Part shown: one piece after another, positions 34,575 through 45,283 of the stretch
How positions within the stretch are numbered: the first letter of the stretch is position 1
Layout of the letters: each line of letters begins with the position of its first letter
NCBI RefSeq assembly: GCF_003003775.1
Contig: NZ_PVWJ01000019.1
Coordinates: forward strand, 1-52,102
Length of the DNA: 52,102 bases
Reading direction: 5' to 3'
From: Merismopedia glauca CCAP 1448/3
Lineage (GTDB): Bacteria; Cyanobacteriota; Cyanobacteriia; Cyanobacteriales; CCAP-1448
The notes under the pieces: generated by a model
What the model was told of the DNA's origin: nothing
Databases searched by the model: none
What the model saw: only the letters and a program-made list of their open reading frames with translations
Made by a program: the position numbers and the translations under genes

Positions 34575-35888
34575 ATGATGAAAAAGTATATTTGTGAAAG
34601 CTTAAAACCTCCAAAAAACCACAGAAGTTCTGCTGGTTTTACACTCCTAGAGTTAGTAATAGCAGCATCACTAACATTAATTTCGATGACGGTTGCTGGA
34701 TCTGGTTTATTCTTCTTGACTCAAAACAACAAAGTAGCTAAATCAGAAACAGAAAGGCGAGTTGAACTTAACCGCGCCACTGACTTTATCGCTGACGAAA
34801 TTAGGCAAGCTCAACCTACTACTTCAGTTAAACCTATTGATACTAATGCATCAGCCAATTTATCTACAGCAGCACCCACATTTAACTCTACAGGAAAAAC
34901 ACCTGTTCTCGTACTAAAAATACCTAATGTTTCCGAGCGAGTCATTTACTATGTAGCAGCTAAACCAACAGGTTCACCTTGGTTTGGACCTAACATAGTT
35001 TATCGCTGGGGACCTTCATTGGGTCCTAATGGTCAGTATACAAATGCTACTAGTCCTGCTAGCTGGAGTGATACCACCACCCTAAAACATGGCAAACCGT
35101 TAGTTGATTCAATTGTTAACACTGCACCCAGTACAACTCCTGCTTGTCCAAGCGGTTGGACCCTTAATCCGCCTAGCGGTAGCGTTACAGGTTTTTATGC
35201 TTGTGTAGACTCAACTGGTAAAATTGCCAGTTTTAACTTGCGCGGTACGCAGACTGATGCTTACACTACTTCTCTCACGCCTTATGAAGTGAGTTCCAAA
35301 GCTTTTGCTAGAAATGAACTGACTGCTACCACTACCACTACCACTACCCCTACGTTTACTACTAGTGCAGGTGAGGTAACTATCAATCAGCCGTCAACTG
35401 CCACATTTAAAGTTTTAGGGGGAGATATTCGCTGTGGAACTGGATATGCAGCAATTCCTACAAGAGCCACAATCAAAGTAACTGGTCAGAGTGATACTGT
35501 AATTAATAATACTAATCCTGCTTCGCCACCGGCTAGTGTTACCTTACCACCCCTAACCGCAGCCACTAAGGTAACAGTTTCAGCCCAAATGATTCCCGGT
35601 TCTTCTCAAAATAGCTGTGGACTTGCTACGACTAGTTACAACTCTAAAACTCATAATGGTACGTATGTCTACGCTTTAAAAAATGGCGAATCGGCACCCA
35701 ATCGTCCTGCTTTTGGTGGTGGAACGTCAATGGATACTATTTTAGGTCCCTACATTGATACCACCAATAGAAAAATCAAGGGATTGGCTGACAACCAAGT
35801 AATTTACTTGTTTGAGCTTTATACTACTTCAGGTGATGCCTACGATTTACAAGACATGGTAGTGTTAGCAACGATCGCACCAAGCTGA
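34575..35888 (+). CDS. PilW-like minor pilin
   Basis: 437 residues. The prepilin motif SSAGFTLLELVIAASLTLIS is followed by a long helix (EIRQAQ) and a large domain with low-complexity threonine runs (TTTTTTPTFTT) and several Cys, including a CGTGYAAIP block. It closes the operon. The long divergent C-terminus is typical of cyanobacterial tip pilins. Either of two adjacent ATGs may start it. Confidence 0.85.
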   Translation: MMKKYICESLKPPKNHRSSAGFTLLELVIAASLTLISMTVAGSGLFFLTQNNKVAKSETERRVELNRATDFIADEIRQAQPTTSVKPIDTNASANLSTAAPTFNSTGKTPVLVLKIPNVSERVIYYVAAKPTGSPWFGPNIVYRWGPSLGPNGQYTNATSPASWSDTTTLKHGKPLVDSIVNTAPSTTPACPSGWTLNPPSGSVTGFYACVDSTGKIASFNLRGTQTDAYTTSLTPYEVSSKAFARNELTATTTTTTTPTFTTSAGEVTINQPSTATFKVLGGDIRCGTGYAAIPTRATIKVTGQSDTVINNTNPASPPASVTLPPLTAATKVTVSAQMIPGSSQNSCGLATTSYNSKTHNGTYVYALKNGESAPNRPAFGGGTSMDTILGPYIDTTNRKIKGLADNQVIYLFELYTTSGDAYDLQDMVVLATIAPS

Positions 35889-35899
35889 TATGTGGTAAT

Positions 35900-35970
35900 A
35901 GTAGCAACCACGCCAGGGGTTTAAAACCCTTGGCTAATAGCGAAAGTCATCTCAAGATGACGAGTAAAAA
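35900..35970. repeat. two small hairpins after pilin operon
   Basis: CCAGGGGTTT-AAAACCCTTGG and GTCATCT-caa-GATGAC lie in the gap before the next gene. The first could terminate the pilin operon; both resemble dispersed hairpins elsewhere in the window. Confidence 0.5.
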
Positions 35971-35979
35971 TTTTTAGAG

Positions 35980-36222
35980 TTGAGTTTGTCTACTTCGAGA
36001 GTTATTTTAGTTTGCCAAAATCGTACCTGTCGTCGTCAGGGAAGCGCTAAAGTGTTAGCCGCTTTGCAAGCATATGCGATCGCCAATCTTACTGTTAAAC
36101 CCACTGGTTGTCTAGGACACTGTGGCAATGGTCCAATGGTTGTCATACTACCTGAAGAAATTTGGTATTCTGGCGTTCAGCCTGCGGAAGTTCCTATCTT
36201 AATCAAGAAAGCTGGCGGTTAA
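35980..36222 (+). CDS. thioredoxin-like [2Fe-2S] ferredoxin
   Basis: 80 residues, starting at a TTG (a second TTG two codons on is possible). The four ligand cysteines are Cys12 and Cys17 (CQNRTC) and Cys44 and Cys48 (GCLGHCGNGP), the thioredoxin-like 2Fe-2S ferredoxin pattern. It is a small soluble electron carrier. It is followed by a hairpin at 36291 and the convergent folate-binding protein gene; no partner enzyme is adjacent. Confidence 0.88.
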   Translation: MSLSTSRVILVCQNRTCRRQGSAKVLAALQAYAIANLTVKPTGCLGHCGNGPMVVILPEEIWYSGVQPAEVPILIKKAGG

Positions 36223-36290
36223 AACCGCAGCTACAGAATCATAGGTGCAGCCTTCTTGCAGGGTATGCGGAAAATCTCGGTTTTTTGAAC

Positions 36291-36308
36291 CCGCTTAGGC
36301 GGGTTTTA
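36291..36308. terminator. AACCCGC hairpin, terminator-like
   Basis: AACCCGCT-TA-GGCGGGTT folds into a strong stem followed by TTATCTTT. It lies between convergent genes and resembles the dispersed hairpins at 20682-20769. Confidence 0.6.
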
Positions 36309-36393
36309 TCTTTAGAACCACGATACTTCTTACTTCTTACTCTTTACTCAACTTGATCGGGCTTGAGTTTTGCAAGAGGTCTAATGTTATTTA

Positions 36394-37461
36394 TTACTTA
36401 ATTTCCCCTTCCACCGATTCCAAATACTCTACAAACGGAACAGCGACTAATTCTCCTGAAGCTTCCCCTACCTGAACTTGTAAACCCGCACCCCCAGCTT
36501 TAGTACGGATATAGGCTAACCCGAAATGTCCAGTTTCGGTTTGGGTGTAACTGGTAAGTTTGCCAATTTTTTCACTACCTAACATCACCGCAGTTCCAGC
36601 AACTACAGGTGCATTCAAACGCACCCCCCAAAGTTGGAGTTTTACCCCTTTGTAAGTATTTAGCCTAGCGATTGTTTCTTGTCCAATGTAGCAACCCTTC
36701 TCAAAAGAAATGGTTTGCCACAAACCAGCTTCTAGAGGGTTATACTCTTCCGTGAGTTCTGCACCTGGTACGGGACGACCTTGTTCGATTCGCAACTGTT
36801 CCCAAACGCGATCGCCCAAGGGAACTGCCCCTAATTTGACCAATTCTTGCCATAAACTCCCTGCTTGGCTAGCTTCAACGATTAAAGTATATCCTTTACT
36901 TACCAATCCACTCCCAACGGCGATTCTCACTTCTAAATCTCCAAAATTATAGAGTTGGTGAGTGGCGTAGGGTCGATCGATTAGCGCTTCGCAGCCGATT
37001 TGTCGGATCAGAGAATCACTTTGGGGACCAATTAGGCTAAAAGTAGCTGTAGTTGAGGTGATGTCTTGTAACTTTACCTTGTCTGCAAAAAAGATATACC
37101 TGTCCATCCACCCTATGAGTTTTTGACAAGTTTGGGGAGAAACCAGCAGTAAAACCGCATCTTCCAGTACATATGCAGTGACTAAATCGATAGTTCTAGC
37201 GGTAGGGGTGACAAATACCGTATCGCTACCTTCTCCTGGGTGTAACTTTTGGAAATCATTAGTAGTTTGGTTGTGCAAAAACCGGAGGCGATCGCCATCA
37301 CTAACTAATATTCTGCCCCAATGAGAGCGATCGCAGATAGCCACACCTTCTCTAACTGCTTGCTTGGCGATCGCATCGTTCCTAAAACTCACTGGAATAG
37401 AGCTTAATTCTGCAAATTCAGCCCCCAAACCAGATTGAAGCTGCTTTAATTCCTCGATCAT
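36394..37461 (-). CDS. ygfZ: YgfZ/GcvT-like folate-binding protein
   Basis: 355 residues. It resembles the glycine-cleavage T-protein fold and carries the YgfZ signature KGCYIGQETIARLNTYKG, whose Cys is required in Escherichia coli. YgfZ uses tetrahydrofolate to help maintain some [4Fe-4S] enzymes such as MiaB. Its neighbour across the gap is a 2Fe-2S ferredoxin, but they are convergent. Length and motif fit the family; the symbol is by homology. Confidence 0.92.
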   Translation of the reverse strand: MIEELKQLQSGLGAEFAELSSIPVSFRNDAIAKQAVREGVAICDRSHWGRILVSDGDRLRFLHNQTTNDFQKLHPGEGSDTVFVTPTARTIDLVTAYVLEDAVLLLVSPQTCQKLIGWMDRYIFFADKVKLQDITSTTATFSLIGPQSDSLIRQIGCEALIDRPYATHQLYNFGDLEVRIAVGSGLVSKGYTLIVEASQAGSLWQELVKLGAVPLGDRVWEQLRIEQGRPVPGAELTEEYNPLEAGLWQTISFEKGCYIGQETIARLNTYKGVKLQLWGVRLNAPVVAGTAVMLGSEKIGKLTSYTQTETGHFGLAYIRTKAGGAGLQVQVGEASGELVAVPFVEYLESVEGEIK

Positions 37462-37533
37462 ATTTTTTAATATCTATAGATTTTTAGGACTTACGCAGAT
37501 TGCCAAATTTTACACTATCTATAGAATCGATTA

Positions 37534-38202
37534 TCAGTTAAAGCTTTTTGACGAACCACAAAGTTCTTTGTTGTCAAAAGTAGAACTACTGCAAACTAGT
37601 TTTGGATGGGAAACTTTAGCTTTAGTCAAGTCAACTTGACGCAAATCTACACCTGTCAAATCTGCTTGTTGTAGATTGGTATCTTCTAAATCTGCTCTAG
37701 ATAAGATGGCTTTGTGCAGACAAGCTCTATATAAATTAGCCCCTTTCAGTTTGGCACCTGTAAGGTTAGCTTGAGTCAGATTTGCACCCGTCAAATTAGC
37801 TCCTCTCAGGTCAGCATATCGCAGATCGGCATTAGTTAAGTTAGCCTCAGTCAAGTTAGCATCTAATAAATTGGCTAAGCGCAACTCAGCTTGTGCTAAA
37901 AAAGCTTTGTGAAAGTCAGCTTGATTAGCCTGAAGACAAATAGAGTTAGTTTGACTGAGATTAGTCTCCATCAGATTTGCTTTCTGGAGATTTGTTCTCC
38001 ATAGATTTGCTCCTGTCAGGTTGCTTTGGTAAAGATTTGCACCATGTAAGTTAGAAGCAACCAGAATTGCTCTTTCTAAGCTAGATTGGATTAAATGGAT
38101 TTCATTTAAGCGTATTTCGCTCAAATTGACTTTGGTTAAGCGAATTTGAAAAAAGTTACGCTCTCCTTTGTCATATAGTTTCAAAAACTCTTGTAATTCC
38201 AT
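37534..38202 (-). CDS. pentapeptide-repeat protein
   Basis: 222 residues. From about residue 25 to 205 the sequence is made of A(D/N)Lxx units such as GANLYQSNLTGANLWRTNLQ and LTNADLRYADLRGANLTGAN. They would fold as a right-handed quadrilateral beta-helix of about 8 coils. The C-terminus leaves the repeat (CSSSTFDNKELCGSS). Such proteins are abundant in cyanobacteria and mostly of unknown function. No membrane segment or enzyme domain is present. Confidence 0.93.
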   Translation of the reverse strand: MELQEFLKLYDKGERNFFQIRLTKVNLSEIRLNEIHLIQSSLERAILVASNLHGANLYQSNLTGANLWRTNLQKANLMETNLSQTNSICLQANQADFHKAFLAQAELRLANLLDANLTEANLTNADLRYADLRGANLTGANLTQANLTGAKLKGANLYRACLHKAILSRADLEDTNLQQADLTGVDLRQVDLTKAKVSHPKLVCSSSTFDNKELCGSSKSFN

Positions 38203-38535
38203 AAAAGTTTAATAATATTTGTTTTTGATAGATCGAGTTGATTAGTATCGATAGCCTAGTTTGCGATCGCCAACAGGCTACCTGATAGCATTAGCTGTAA
38301 ATTATTGTAACAAATATTAATGTTTAGTTACAAAAAGCCTAGCTGAAGATTGAAATTAATCTGACGAAAAAACTAGCAATAATGCGTGACAGCTTAACTC
38401 AACTTACGGCATATGGGGGCAGCATTATTTAGACTCGAATAAGCTAATTCTCTTCCTGAAGATGCAGATCTAATTGAAGTTAGAGAGCCTATCATGGCTA
38501 TTTATGGTAGGAAATTTTCCAAGTAAATTAAATTC
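38203..38535. other. intergenic region
   Basis: About 330 bp between divergent pentapeptide-repeat and MFS genes. A small inverted repeat TAGCCT/AGGCTA at 38252-38280 flanks a HIP1-like GCGATCGC. I see nothing else. Confidence 0.45.
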
Positions 38536-39999
38536 ATGAGCAACAATCGAGGCTCCGATCGCCCTCCAAAGCGACATTTAGGCGATCGCTCTAGCACTAA
38601 ATCACCTCATGCAAAGTGGTGGGTAATGCTGGGTGTTGGGCTAGGGGTCTTAATGTTTACCGTAGACACCAGTATTGTTAACATAGCTCTACCAACTTTA
38701 GTCAAAGAATTTCAAACCAGTTTCGCCACAATTCAATGGGTAGTATTGAGTTATTTGCTGGTAGTTACCGCCTTAGTTTTGGGTGCTGCTCGGCTAGGAG
38801 ATATTTTCGGCAAAAAGAAGCTCTATTTGGGTGGATTAGTCTTATTTACCATCAGTTCTCTCCTCTGTGGATTAGCACCAAATGTGGGTTGGCTGATTGC
38901 TTTTCGGGCGCTTCAAGGGGTTGGTGCAGTAACGATTTCAGGATTGGGAGCAGCCATCATCACAGAGGTATTTCCGGTTTCTGAGCGGGGTCGAGCCTTG
39001 GGTATCATTGGAGCAGTAGTATCTTTAGGAATTGCGTCAGGACCGAGTATAGGTGGGTTTTTGATTGGATTATCGGGGTGGGAAAGCATCTTTTTTGTTA
39101 ATGTCCCACTGGGAATTTTTGCTACTTTAGTAGTTATATTCAATGTCCCTGATGATGCGAAAAGTGGTAGAGGACAAACATTTGACTGGTTAGGAACGAT
39201 CTTGATTACAGGAATCTTGATCGCCTTTGCTTTAGGGATGACTTACGGACAAGAACGAGGTTTTTTAGATCCTTTAGTAGTGGGGTTACAGGCGATCGCT
39301 TTGGTGGGTTTACTTCTGTTTCTGTGGCTAGAATCTCGTATTTCCCAACCCCTGCTGGATTTAAAACTATTTCGCAATCAACAGTTTAGCTTCAGCTTGC
39401 TCACGGGATTCATTGTTTTTATCACCATTGCAGGAACGATTTTTGTAATTCCCTTTTTCCTAGAATTGGTGCTGCACTATCCTACCCAACACGTAGGACT
39501 CTTGTTGGCAGTTTCCCCAGTGATCGGAGGTATAGTAGCTCCTTTATCAGGAAACCTTTCAGATCGCTTTGGAACGAAGCTGGTCAGTTTAATCGGGTTA
39601 ATTTTGATGATTTTAGGCTGTTTATCTATTAGCACTTTTAACAGCCACATGACTGACTTAGATTACATCTTGGGGGTTACTCCTTTTGGAATTGGGTTTG
39701 GGATGTTCCAATCGCCCAATAACAGCGCTATTCTAGGGGCTGTAGCGCCTCAAAGGTTGGGCATTGCTTCGGGTTTACTATCTTTATCTCGCACCCTCGG
39801 ACAAACTGCTGGAGTACCTCTGATGGGGGCGTTATTTGCCTTTCTGACCTTAAGGCACGGTGGCGATAACAACGTGACTCAAGCCTCGTCTGAAGCTTTA
39901 GTGATGGGCGTACAAGGCACATTTCAAGCGGCTGCCGCTATGTTATCTTTGGCGGTGGTTGTGGTACTGATTCGCTGGCGAATCCCCCAAGAGCGCTAA
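38536..39999 (+). CDS. MFS drug-resistance transporter, 14-helix DHA2 family
   Basis: 487 residues, with about 14 hydrophobic segments. After a hydrophilic N-terminus, the first helix carries the DHA2 pattern MFTVDTSIVNIALPTL, followed by motif A in the loop between helices 2 and 3, ARLGDIFGKKKLYLGG. It would be a proton-coupled inner-membrane exporter of drugs or metabolites (EmrB/QacA type). No membrane-fusion partner lies beside it. The substrate cannot be assigned. Confidence 0.93.
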   Translation: MSNNRGSDRPPKRHLGDRSSTKSPHAKWWVMLGVGLGVLMFTVDTSIVNIALPTLVKEFQTSFATIQWVVLSYLLVVTALVLGAARLGDIFGKKKLYLGGLVLFTISSLLCGLAPNVGWLIAFRALQGVGAVTISGLGAAIITEVFPVSERGRALGIIGAVVSLGIASGPSIGGFLIGLSGWESIFFVNVPLGIFATLVVIFNVPDDAKSGRGQTFDWLGTILITGILIAFALGMTYGQERGFLDPLVVGLQAIALVGLLLFLWLESRISQPLLDLKLFRNQQFSFSLLTGFIVFITIAGTIFVIPFFLELVLHYPTQHVGLLLAVSPVIGGIVAPLSGNLSDRFGTKLVSLIGLILMILGCLSISTFNSHMTDLDYILGVTPFGIGFGMFQSPNNSAILGAVAPQRLGIASGLLSLSRTLGQTAGVPLMGALFAFLTLRHGGDNNVTQASSEALVMGVQGTFQAAAAMLSLAVVVVLIRWRIPQER

Positions 40000-40194
40000 G
40001 CTGCGTTGGCAAATAAGCTTGATTGTTGAGAGTGAAATGGGGACGCAAAGAAGGTTTGATCGCCTAAATTGATAAATGGGGTTTGAGATTGACAGATAGA
40101 GACGGATTGAAGTGAGAATGAATCACCGTTGCTTGGTAACATAAAAGGTTGCAGCCACAACTACGAAGTTGAAAATCTTAACCTCTCAATTCCT

Positions 40195-41382
40195 ATGACT
40201 CATCGCCTAGACCTGATTGCTCCTCACGGAGGACAGTTAATTAATCGGATTGCTACCCCCGAACAAAAGCAGGAATTTCTCGAAAAAGCAGAATTTCTAC
40301 CCAGAGTTCCCATAGACGATCGCACCGCCTCAGATCTAGTTTTAATCGCTATTGGTGGTTTTAGTCCCTTAACTGGGTTTATGGGTCAAGCCGATTATGA
40401 CTCTGTAGTCGAAAATATGCGTCTGGCGAATGGATTAGCTTGGTCTATTCCTATTACTCTATCTGTAGATGAGTCAGTCGCAGCGCCTTTAACTGAAGGT
40501 AGCTTAATTCGCTTAGATGACTCTAGTGGTAGATTTATAGGGGTGTTGCATCTCACCGAAAAATACACCTACGACAAGAAAAAGGAAGCCCTTAAAATCT
40601 ATCGTACCGATGAAGAGAAACATCCTGGTGTAATCGTAGTTTATAACCAAGGAACGGTGAATTTGGCTGGTGATGTCTGGCTGCTCGAAAGAGATCCTCA
40701 CCCCCAATTTCCCACTTACCAAATCGATCCAGCCCAATCGCGAGAGGCATTCAAAGCTAAAGGCTGGAAAACTGTAGTTGGCTTCCAAACTCGCAATCCT
40801 ATCCATAGAGCGCACGAATATATCCAAAAATGCGCGATGGAAACCGTAGATGGTCTATTTTTGCATCCCTTAGTTGGTGCAACCAAAGAAGATGATGTAC
40901 CTGCTGACGTGCGGATGCGATGCTACGAAATCATCCTAGAACACTATTACCCTCAAGATCGGGTGATTTTAGCGATTAATCCTGCCGCGATGCGCTATGC
41001 TGGTCCTAGAGAAGCCATTTTCCACGCCTTGGTGCGGAAAAACTACGGTTGTACTCACTTCATCGTCGGTCGCGACCATGCAGGTGTAGGGGATTACTAT
41101 GGTACATATGATGCTCAATACATTTTTGATGAGTTTGAGCCACAAGAGTTGGGAATCACCCCCATGATGTTTGAACACGCTTTCTACTGTACCCGCACTA
41201 AGCAAATGGCGACCACCAAAACTAGTCCTAGTAAACCCGAAGAACGGGTTCACCTATCTGGAACTAAGGTACGACAAATGCTCTGTCAGGGAATTATGCC
41301 ACCTCCAGAATTTTCTCGTCCAGAAGTGGCTCAAGAGTTGATTGATGCTATGCGCCAACGTACACAATTGTGCGACGCTTAG
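40195..41382 (+). CDS. sat: sulfate adenylyltransferase (ATP sulfurylase)
   Basis: 395 residues from the ATG at 40195 ([18 protein letters not shown]), chosen because it gives the usual family N-terminus; an upstream in-frame TTG would add an unrelated 22 residues. It makes adenosine 5'-phosphosulfate from sulfate and ATP, the first step of assimilation. Motifs: [18 protein letters not shown], with the QxRNPxHRAH nucleotide-binding site, then [17 protein letters not shown], and [10 protein letters not shown] near the end. The single-gene type is typical of cyanobacteria. A foldback repeat at its stop may terminate it. Confidence 0.95.
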   Translation: MTHRLDLIAPHGGQLINRIATPEQKQEFLEKAEFLPRVPIDDRTASDLVLIAIGGFSPLTGFMGQADYDSVVENMRLANGLAWSIPITLSVDESVAAPLTEGSLIRLDDSSGRFIGVLHLTEKYTYDKKKEALKIYRTDEEKHPGVIVVYNQGTVNLAGDVWLLERDPHPQFPTYQIDPAQSREAFKAKGWKTVVGFQTRNPIHRAHEYIQKCAMETVDGLFLHPLVGATKEDDVPADVRMRCYEIILEHYYPQDRVILAINPAAMRYAGPREAIFHALVRKNYGCTHFIVGRDHAGVGDYYGTYDAQYIFDEFEPQELGITPMMFEHAFYCTRTKQMATTKTSPSKPEERVHLSGTKVRQMLCQGIMPPPEFSRPEVAQELIDAMRQRTQLCDA

Positions 41383-41410
41383 TAGAGACGTAGCACTGCT
41401 ACGTCTCTAC
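41382..41410. repeat. perfect foldback repeat at sat stop
   Basis: GTAGAGACGTAGCA and its complement surround a single C; the first base is the last of the sat stop codon. The GACGTAGCA core recurs at 45065-45123 and 50662-50688, so this is one of a dispersed family and may also terminate sat. Confidence 0.75.
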
Positions 41411-41502
41411 AGTTGGCGTAACCTGCGTCGAGAGCGTAGTCTTTCGTACTAGCATTTTACTTCTGACTTCTGACTTCTGAGTGGGTATCTGGGAATTTAG
41501 AC

Positions 41503-43581
41503 ATGAAAAGACGCAAGTTTTTCCAGCGAACTAGCCATTTACTCACTCTATTAGGAGCGAGTTGGTTGGGAAGCGGCAAATCAGGATTAGCTAACCCCCT
41601 ACTTGTTCAGTATGAAAAAAATGCTACCCCATTAAATCGGCGGAAACTAGCTCTTTTGGTGGGAATTAATCAGTATAGTTCCCCTTTAGCTGGCTGCGTG
41701 ACTGATGTAGAGTTGCAAAGGGAACTTTTAATTTATCGCTTTGGCTTTGAACCTTCAGATATTGTGGTGCTAACTGATAGTCAAGGGAGTCGGGAGCAGA
41801 TTGAAACTGCTTTTCGGGAACATTTAGTTAAACAGGCTCAAGCCGACGATCTAGTGGTATTCCACTTTAGTGGGTATGGAACCCGAATTCCTCTAGCTAG
41901 TGGTGGGAAAGTGCAAAATGCTTTAGTAACACTGGAAACAGGAACAAATGGATATCTTGATTGGGATGATTTACAGCAATTGATGCGAAGTCTCCCCACT
42001 CAAAAAATCCTCACAGTTCTGGATACGAGTTTCTCTCACTCCCAACTCCAGCTACCACCTAATTTACACTGGCGTGGCTACGTTGCTCCAGCAGATCGCA
42101 TAGACGAGGTGCGATCGCTCTCAAACCCCAAATTACCAGGTATCCTGTTACAAGCTTCAGAGAATGAGTTAGTTGCAGCAGAAAAGAACTGGGGTGGTTT
42201 TACGACGGGAATCTTTACCTATAGCCTCACTCAAGAATTGTGGACAGCTACAGACGCTACCTCCATTTCAGTTACTTTTCAGCAAACAGCAGCCCAAATA
42301 GATGAACTAGTCGGTAAGTGGCAAAAACCAAGTTTGCAGTTCGAGGCAAATCGATATAACTCTATTATCGCCGCAAATAGCCAACATAACTCTATTTTAG
42401 GAGCAGAAGGCGCAATTATTGCCCTAGACGATCGCCCCAATTATGTCAAAGTCTGGCTAGGTGGTTTACCAACCCACTTAGTCGCCGATTATGGGTTAAA
42501 TTCTGTATTTACTACCATTGGCGAACCAGAAAATGCTTCCATTATCCTCCAGATTCGGGCGCGCGAGGGCTTGACAGCTAAAGCTAAAATTCACTCTAGT
42601 GGCTCTACTTCTCCTTCACTAATTGGGCAACCAATTCAAGAAGTAGTAAGAGTTATATCCCGTCAAATTGGCTTAGTAATTGGCTTAAATCCAGAATTAG
42701 AACGGATTGAACGAGTAGATGCTACCAGTGCCTTATCCAACATTCCCACCATCTCTTCGGTAGTGAATGTAGGAGAACAATCAGCCGATTACTGGTTTGG
42801 CAAACAGCCACAGACCCTCAAAACCGGAGAATCCGCCTATAGTTATGCTTTATTCTCCCTTAATGGCGACTTTCTGCCAGAAACATTAGGCACAGGCAAC
42901 GAAGCGATCAAAGTAGCTGCTAATCGACTGCGGCAACCCCTGAACCAGCTTTTAGCCACAAAAATGTGGGAACTGACCGAAAATCAAACCACTTCTCGAT
43001 TAGGGGTCAAAGCCACCTTAGAAACCACAGAAAATAGCCCAAAAACGATCGCCCAAAAGCAAACAAAACGCTCTAACTTAATTAGCCGACAACTAATTCA
43101 GCCAAACTCGACCATTCCTAACCTTAGTCCCCAAACTAGTTTACGATATAGACTAGAAAACTTCAGCGATCGCCCGATTTATTGGTTAATTGTGGGAGTA
43201 GATGCCAACCATAACCCAATTACCTGGGAACCCTCAAAAGAAGCGATCGCCCCTGGTACAATCCGTATCATCCCCGAACCATCTGCCAATCAGCTTTGGC
43301 TCAGCAAAGAAGCCGCAGGACTTGCCGAAATCTATCTCATTTGCTCTATTGCGCCCTTTGACAAGGCGATCGCCACCATCCAAACCCAAATCAAAGGTAA
43401 AGGCTTACTAACGCTCCCTGCCCCCCTAGAAGTCGCTCAAGCAGTTTTAGAAGATCTCCATCAAGCAAGTACAATTGAGCTAGCTACAATTCCCTCTGAA
43501 AGCCTGAGTGCAATTACCGATGCTTACGCCCTAGATGTCAACTCTTGGGCAACCTTGAGATTTGTCTACAAATGTACCTAG
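41503..43581 (+). CDS. pseudo-orthocaspase (inactive caspase-fold protein, YS type)
   Basis: 692 residues. A basic Tat-like N-terminus ([18 protein letters not shown]) suggests export. The p20-like caspase domain covers about residues 45-265: [11 protein letters not shown], a helix, then [13 protein letters not shown] and [13 protein letters not shown]. In active members these read SGHG and DxCxS; here the His dyad position is Tyr125 and the Cys is Ser176 (D-T-S-F-S). This Y-S substitution is the common pseudo-orthocaspase type in cyanobacteria, expected to be proteolytically inactive. The C-terminal part contains a DUF4384-like region. A binding or scaffolding role is likely. Confidence 0.9.
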   Translation: MKRRKFFQRTSHLLTLLGASWLGSGKSGLANPLLVQYEKNATPLNRRKLALLVGINQYSSPLAGCVTDVELQRELLIYRFGFEPSDIVVLTDSQGSREQIETAFREHLVKQAQADDLVVFHFSGYGTRIPLASGGKVQNALVTLETGTNGYLDWDDLQQLMRSLPTQKILTVLDTSFSHSQLQLPPNLHWRGYVAPADRIDEVRSLSNPKLPGILLQASENELVAAEKNWGGFTTGIFTYSLTQELWTATDATSISVTFQQTAAQIDELVGKWQKPSLQFEANRYNSIIAANSQHNSILGAEGAIIALDDRPNYVKVWLGGLPTHLVADYGLNSVFTTIGEPENASIILQIRAREGLTAKAKIHSSGSTSPSLIGQPIQEVVRVISRQIGLVIGLNPELERIERVDATSALSNIPTISSVVNVGEQSADYWFGKQPQTLKTGESAYSYALFSLNGDFLPETLGTGNEAIKVAANRLRQPLNQLLATKMWELTENQTTSRLGVKATLETTENSPKTIAQKQTKRSNLISRQLIQPNSTIPNLSPQTSLRYRLENFSDRPIYWLIVGVDANHNPITWEPSKEAIAPGTIRIIPEPSANQLWLSKEAAGLAEIYLICSIAPFDKAIATIQTQIKGKGLLTLPAPLEVAQAVLEDLHQASTIELATIPSESLSAITDAYALDVNSWATLRFVYKCT

Positions 43582-43693
43582 CTCCTCCGCATTTAAAAGT
43601 GCGTCAGTTCTAAAAACTTCCTGTCTCCCCTTGTCAACTGTCCCCTACAGTTCCACACTTGGAGTAGGGAGTTCATTGGCAGGTTTGTTTGTT

Positions 43694-44983
43694 GTGAAAA
43701 GAGTATTATCAATCATCTTAGGAGGGGGAGCCGGCACCCGTCTTTATCCTCTAACAAAGTTACGCGCAAAACCAGCCGTACCCGTAGCAGGTAAATACCG
43801 CCTAATTGATATTCCTGTTAGTAACTGTATTAACTCTGAAATCTACAAAATCTATGTTCTGACTCAGTACAACTCAGCTTCTCTCAATCGCCATATTGCT
43901 CAAACATACAGCTTTGCTGGCTTCACAGATGGTTTTGTTGAGGTGCTGGCGGCTCAGCAAACACCAGAAAACCCAAATTGGTTCCAAGGAACGGCTGATG
44001 CTGTTCGCCAGTATATTAGTTTGTTGCAAGAGTGGAATGTAGATGAATATCTGATCCTGTCTGGAGATCATCTCTATCGCATGGATTATCGTTTGTTTGT
44101 GCAGCGCCATCGGGAAACTAATGCTGATATTACTATTTCCGTAGTGCCGATGGATGACAAACGGGCTTCTGATTTTGGCTTGATGAAAATCGATCAATCT
44201 GGAAGAGTGGTTGATTTTTGTGAAAAGCCTAAAGGCGAAGCTTTGGCAAATATGCGGGTTGATACGACTAAATTAGGTCTGACAGCCGAAGAAGCCCAGC
44301 AAAGTCCTTACATTGCTTCAATGGGGATTTATGTCTTTAAAAAAGACGTATTGATTGATTTGTTGCAAAAATCTCTCGAGCAGACAGATTTTGGGAAAGA
44401 AATTATCCCTGGTGCGGCTGAAACATATAATGTCCAAGCCTATCTATTTGATCGCTATTGGGAAGACATCGGAACAATTGAGGCTTTCTACGAAGCTAAT
44501 TTAGCTTTAACAAGGCAACCTCAACCACCTTTTAGCTTCTACGAAGAAAATGCGCCAATTTATACTCGTTCGCGCTATTTGCCACCTACTAAACTTTTAG
44601 ATTGCCAAGTAACTGAATCGATTATTAGTGAAGGATGCATTCTGAAAAATTGCCGAATTCATCACTCAGTTTTGGGATTGAGGGCTAAAATTGATTCTGG
44701 AGCAGTGATTGAAGACTCATTGTTGATGGGGGCAGATTATTACGAACCTTTCGCCGAACAGCAAAGAGAGGGAGAAAACGGGAAAATTAAACTTGGGATT
44801 GGTTCTAATACAACTATTCGTCGAGCTATAGTTGACAAAAATGCCCGAATTGGTAGTAATGTCATGATTATCAATAAAGATCGGGTAGAAGAAGCTCAAA
44901 GAGAAACTGAAGGTTTTTACATCCGCAACGGAATCGTAGTGATTTTCAAAAACGCAACTATTCTGGATGGAACTGTAATTTAG
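43694..44983 (+). CDS. glgC: glucose-1-phosphate adenylyltransferase
   Basis: 429 residues from the GTG at 43694 ([20 protein letters not shown]), the exact length usual for cyanobacterial ADP-glucose pyrophosphorylase. The longer frame to 43562 is an upstream overlap. It makes ADP-glucose for glycogen. The nucleotide-binding [19 protein letters not shown], the [14 protein letters not shown] substrate region, and the C-terminal left-handed beta-helix ([14 protein letters not shown]) with the Lys-rich end are present. The enzyme is classically activated by 3-phosphoglycerate and inhibited by phosphate. It follows the pseudo-orthocaspase on the same strand, about 110 bp on. Confidence 0.96.
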   Translation: MKRVLSIILGGGAGTRLYPLTKLRAKPAVPVAGKYRLIDIPVSNCINSEIYKIYVLTQYNSASLNRHIAQTYSFAGFTDGFVEVLAAQQTPENPNWFQGTADAVRQYISLLQEWNVDEYLILSGDHLYRMDYRLFVQRHRETNADITISVVPMDDKRASDFGLMKIDQSGRVVDFCEKPKGEALANMRVDTTKLGLTAEEAQQSPYIASMGIYVFKKDVLIDLLQKSLEQTDFGKEIIPGAAETYNVQAYLFDRYWEDIGTIEAFYEANLALTRQPQPPFSFYEENAPIYTRSRYLPPTKLLDCQVTESIISEGCILKNCRIHHSVLGLRAKIDSGAVIEDSLLMGADYYEPFAEQQREGENGKIKLGIGSNTTIRRAIVDKNARIGSNVMIINKDRVEEAQRETEGFYIRNGIVVIFKNATILDGTVI

Positions 44984-45283
44984 TCACCAAAGCTGGGTAT
45001 AAATAGGTTGATTGAAGGGGTTGATTGAAGGCGCATCATCTTGCGCCTCTAGAGACATTCCAAGGCGTAGCACTACACGTAGTTCGCTATCTGGCTGCTT
45101 TCAGCTACGTGCCACTGCTACGTCTTCTGTTATACCTGTATAGGTACGGTAATTGCGATCGCATTGACGATAACGTTTTGACTTAAATTTGCTACAGATC
45201 GAGATATGTAAGGGCTGAACTCCTCAAAAGATTATTAACTAAATTAAATTAACTAAACTTATCTCAAGATAGAGGCTAGATGC
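44984..45283. other. repeat-bearing intergenic region
   Basis: 300 bp between glgC and the DnaJ-like gene. It contains a short direct repeat GGTTGATTGAAGG at about 45006-45030 and the foldback at 45065-45123. Otherwise it holds only sequence that could be the promoter of the next gene. Confidence 0.5.
45065..45123. repeat. 59-bp foldback related to GACGTAGCA family
   Basis: The arms GCGTAGCACTACACGTAG and CTACGTGCCACTGCTACGTC are near-perfect inverted repeats around about 22 nt. The GTAGCA core matches the repeats at 41382 and 50662. Confidence 0.7.

Noticed and set aside
40129-40194. TTG start for ATP sulfurylase
   Set aside because: The added residues match no family N-terminus; the ATG at 40195 gives the normal 395 residues.
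43562-43693. Long N-terminus for GlgC
   Set aside because: It overlaps the preceding gene and is low-complexity; the GTG at 43694 yields the standard 429 residues.
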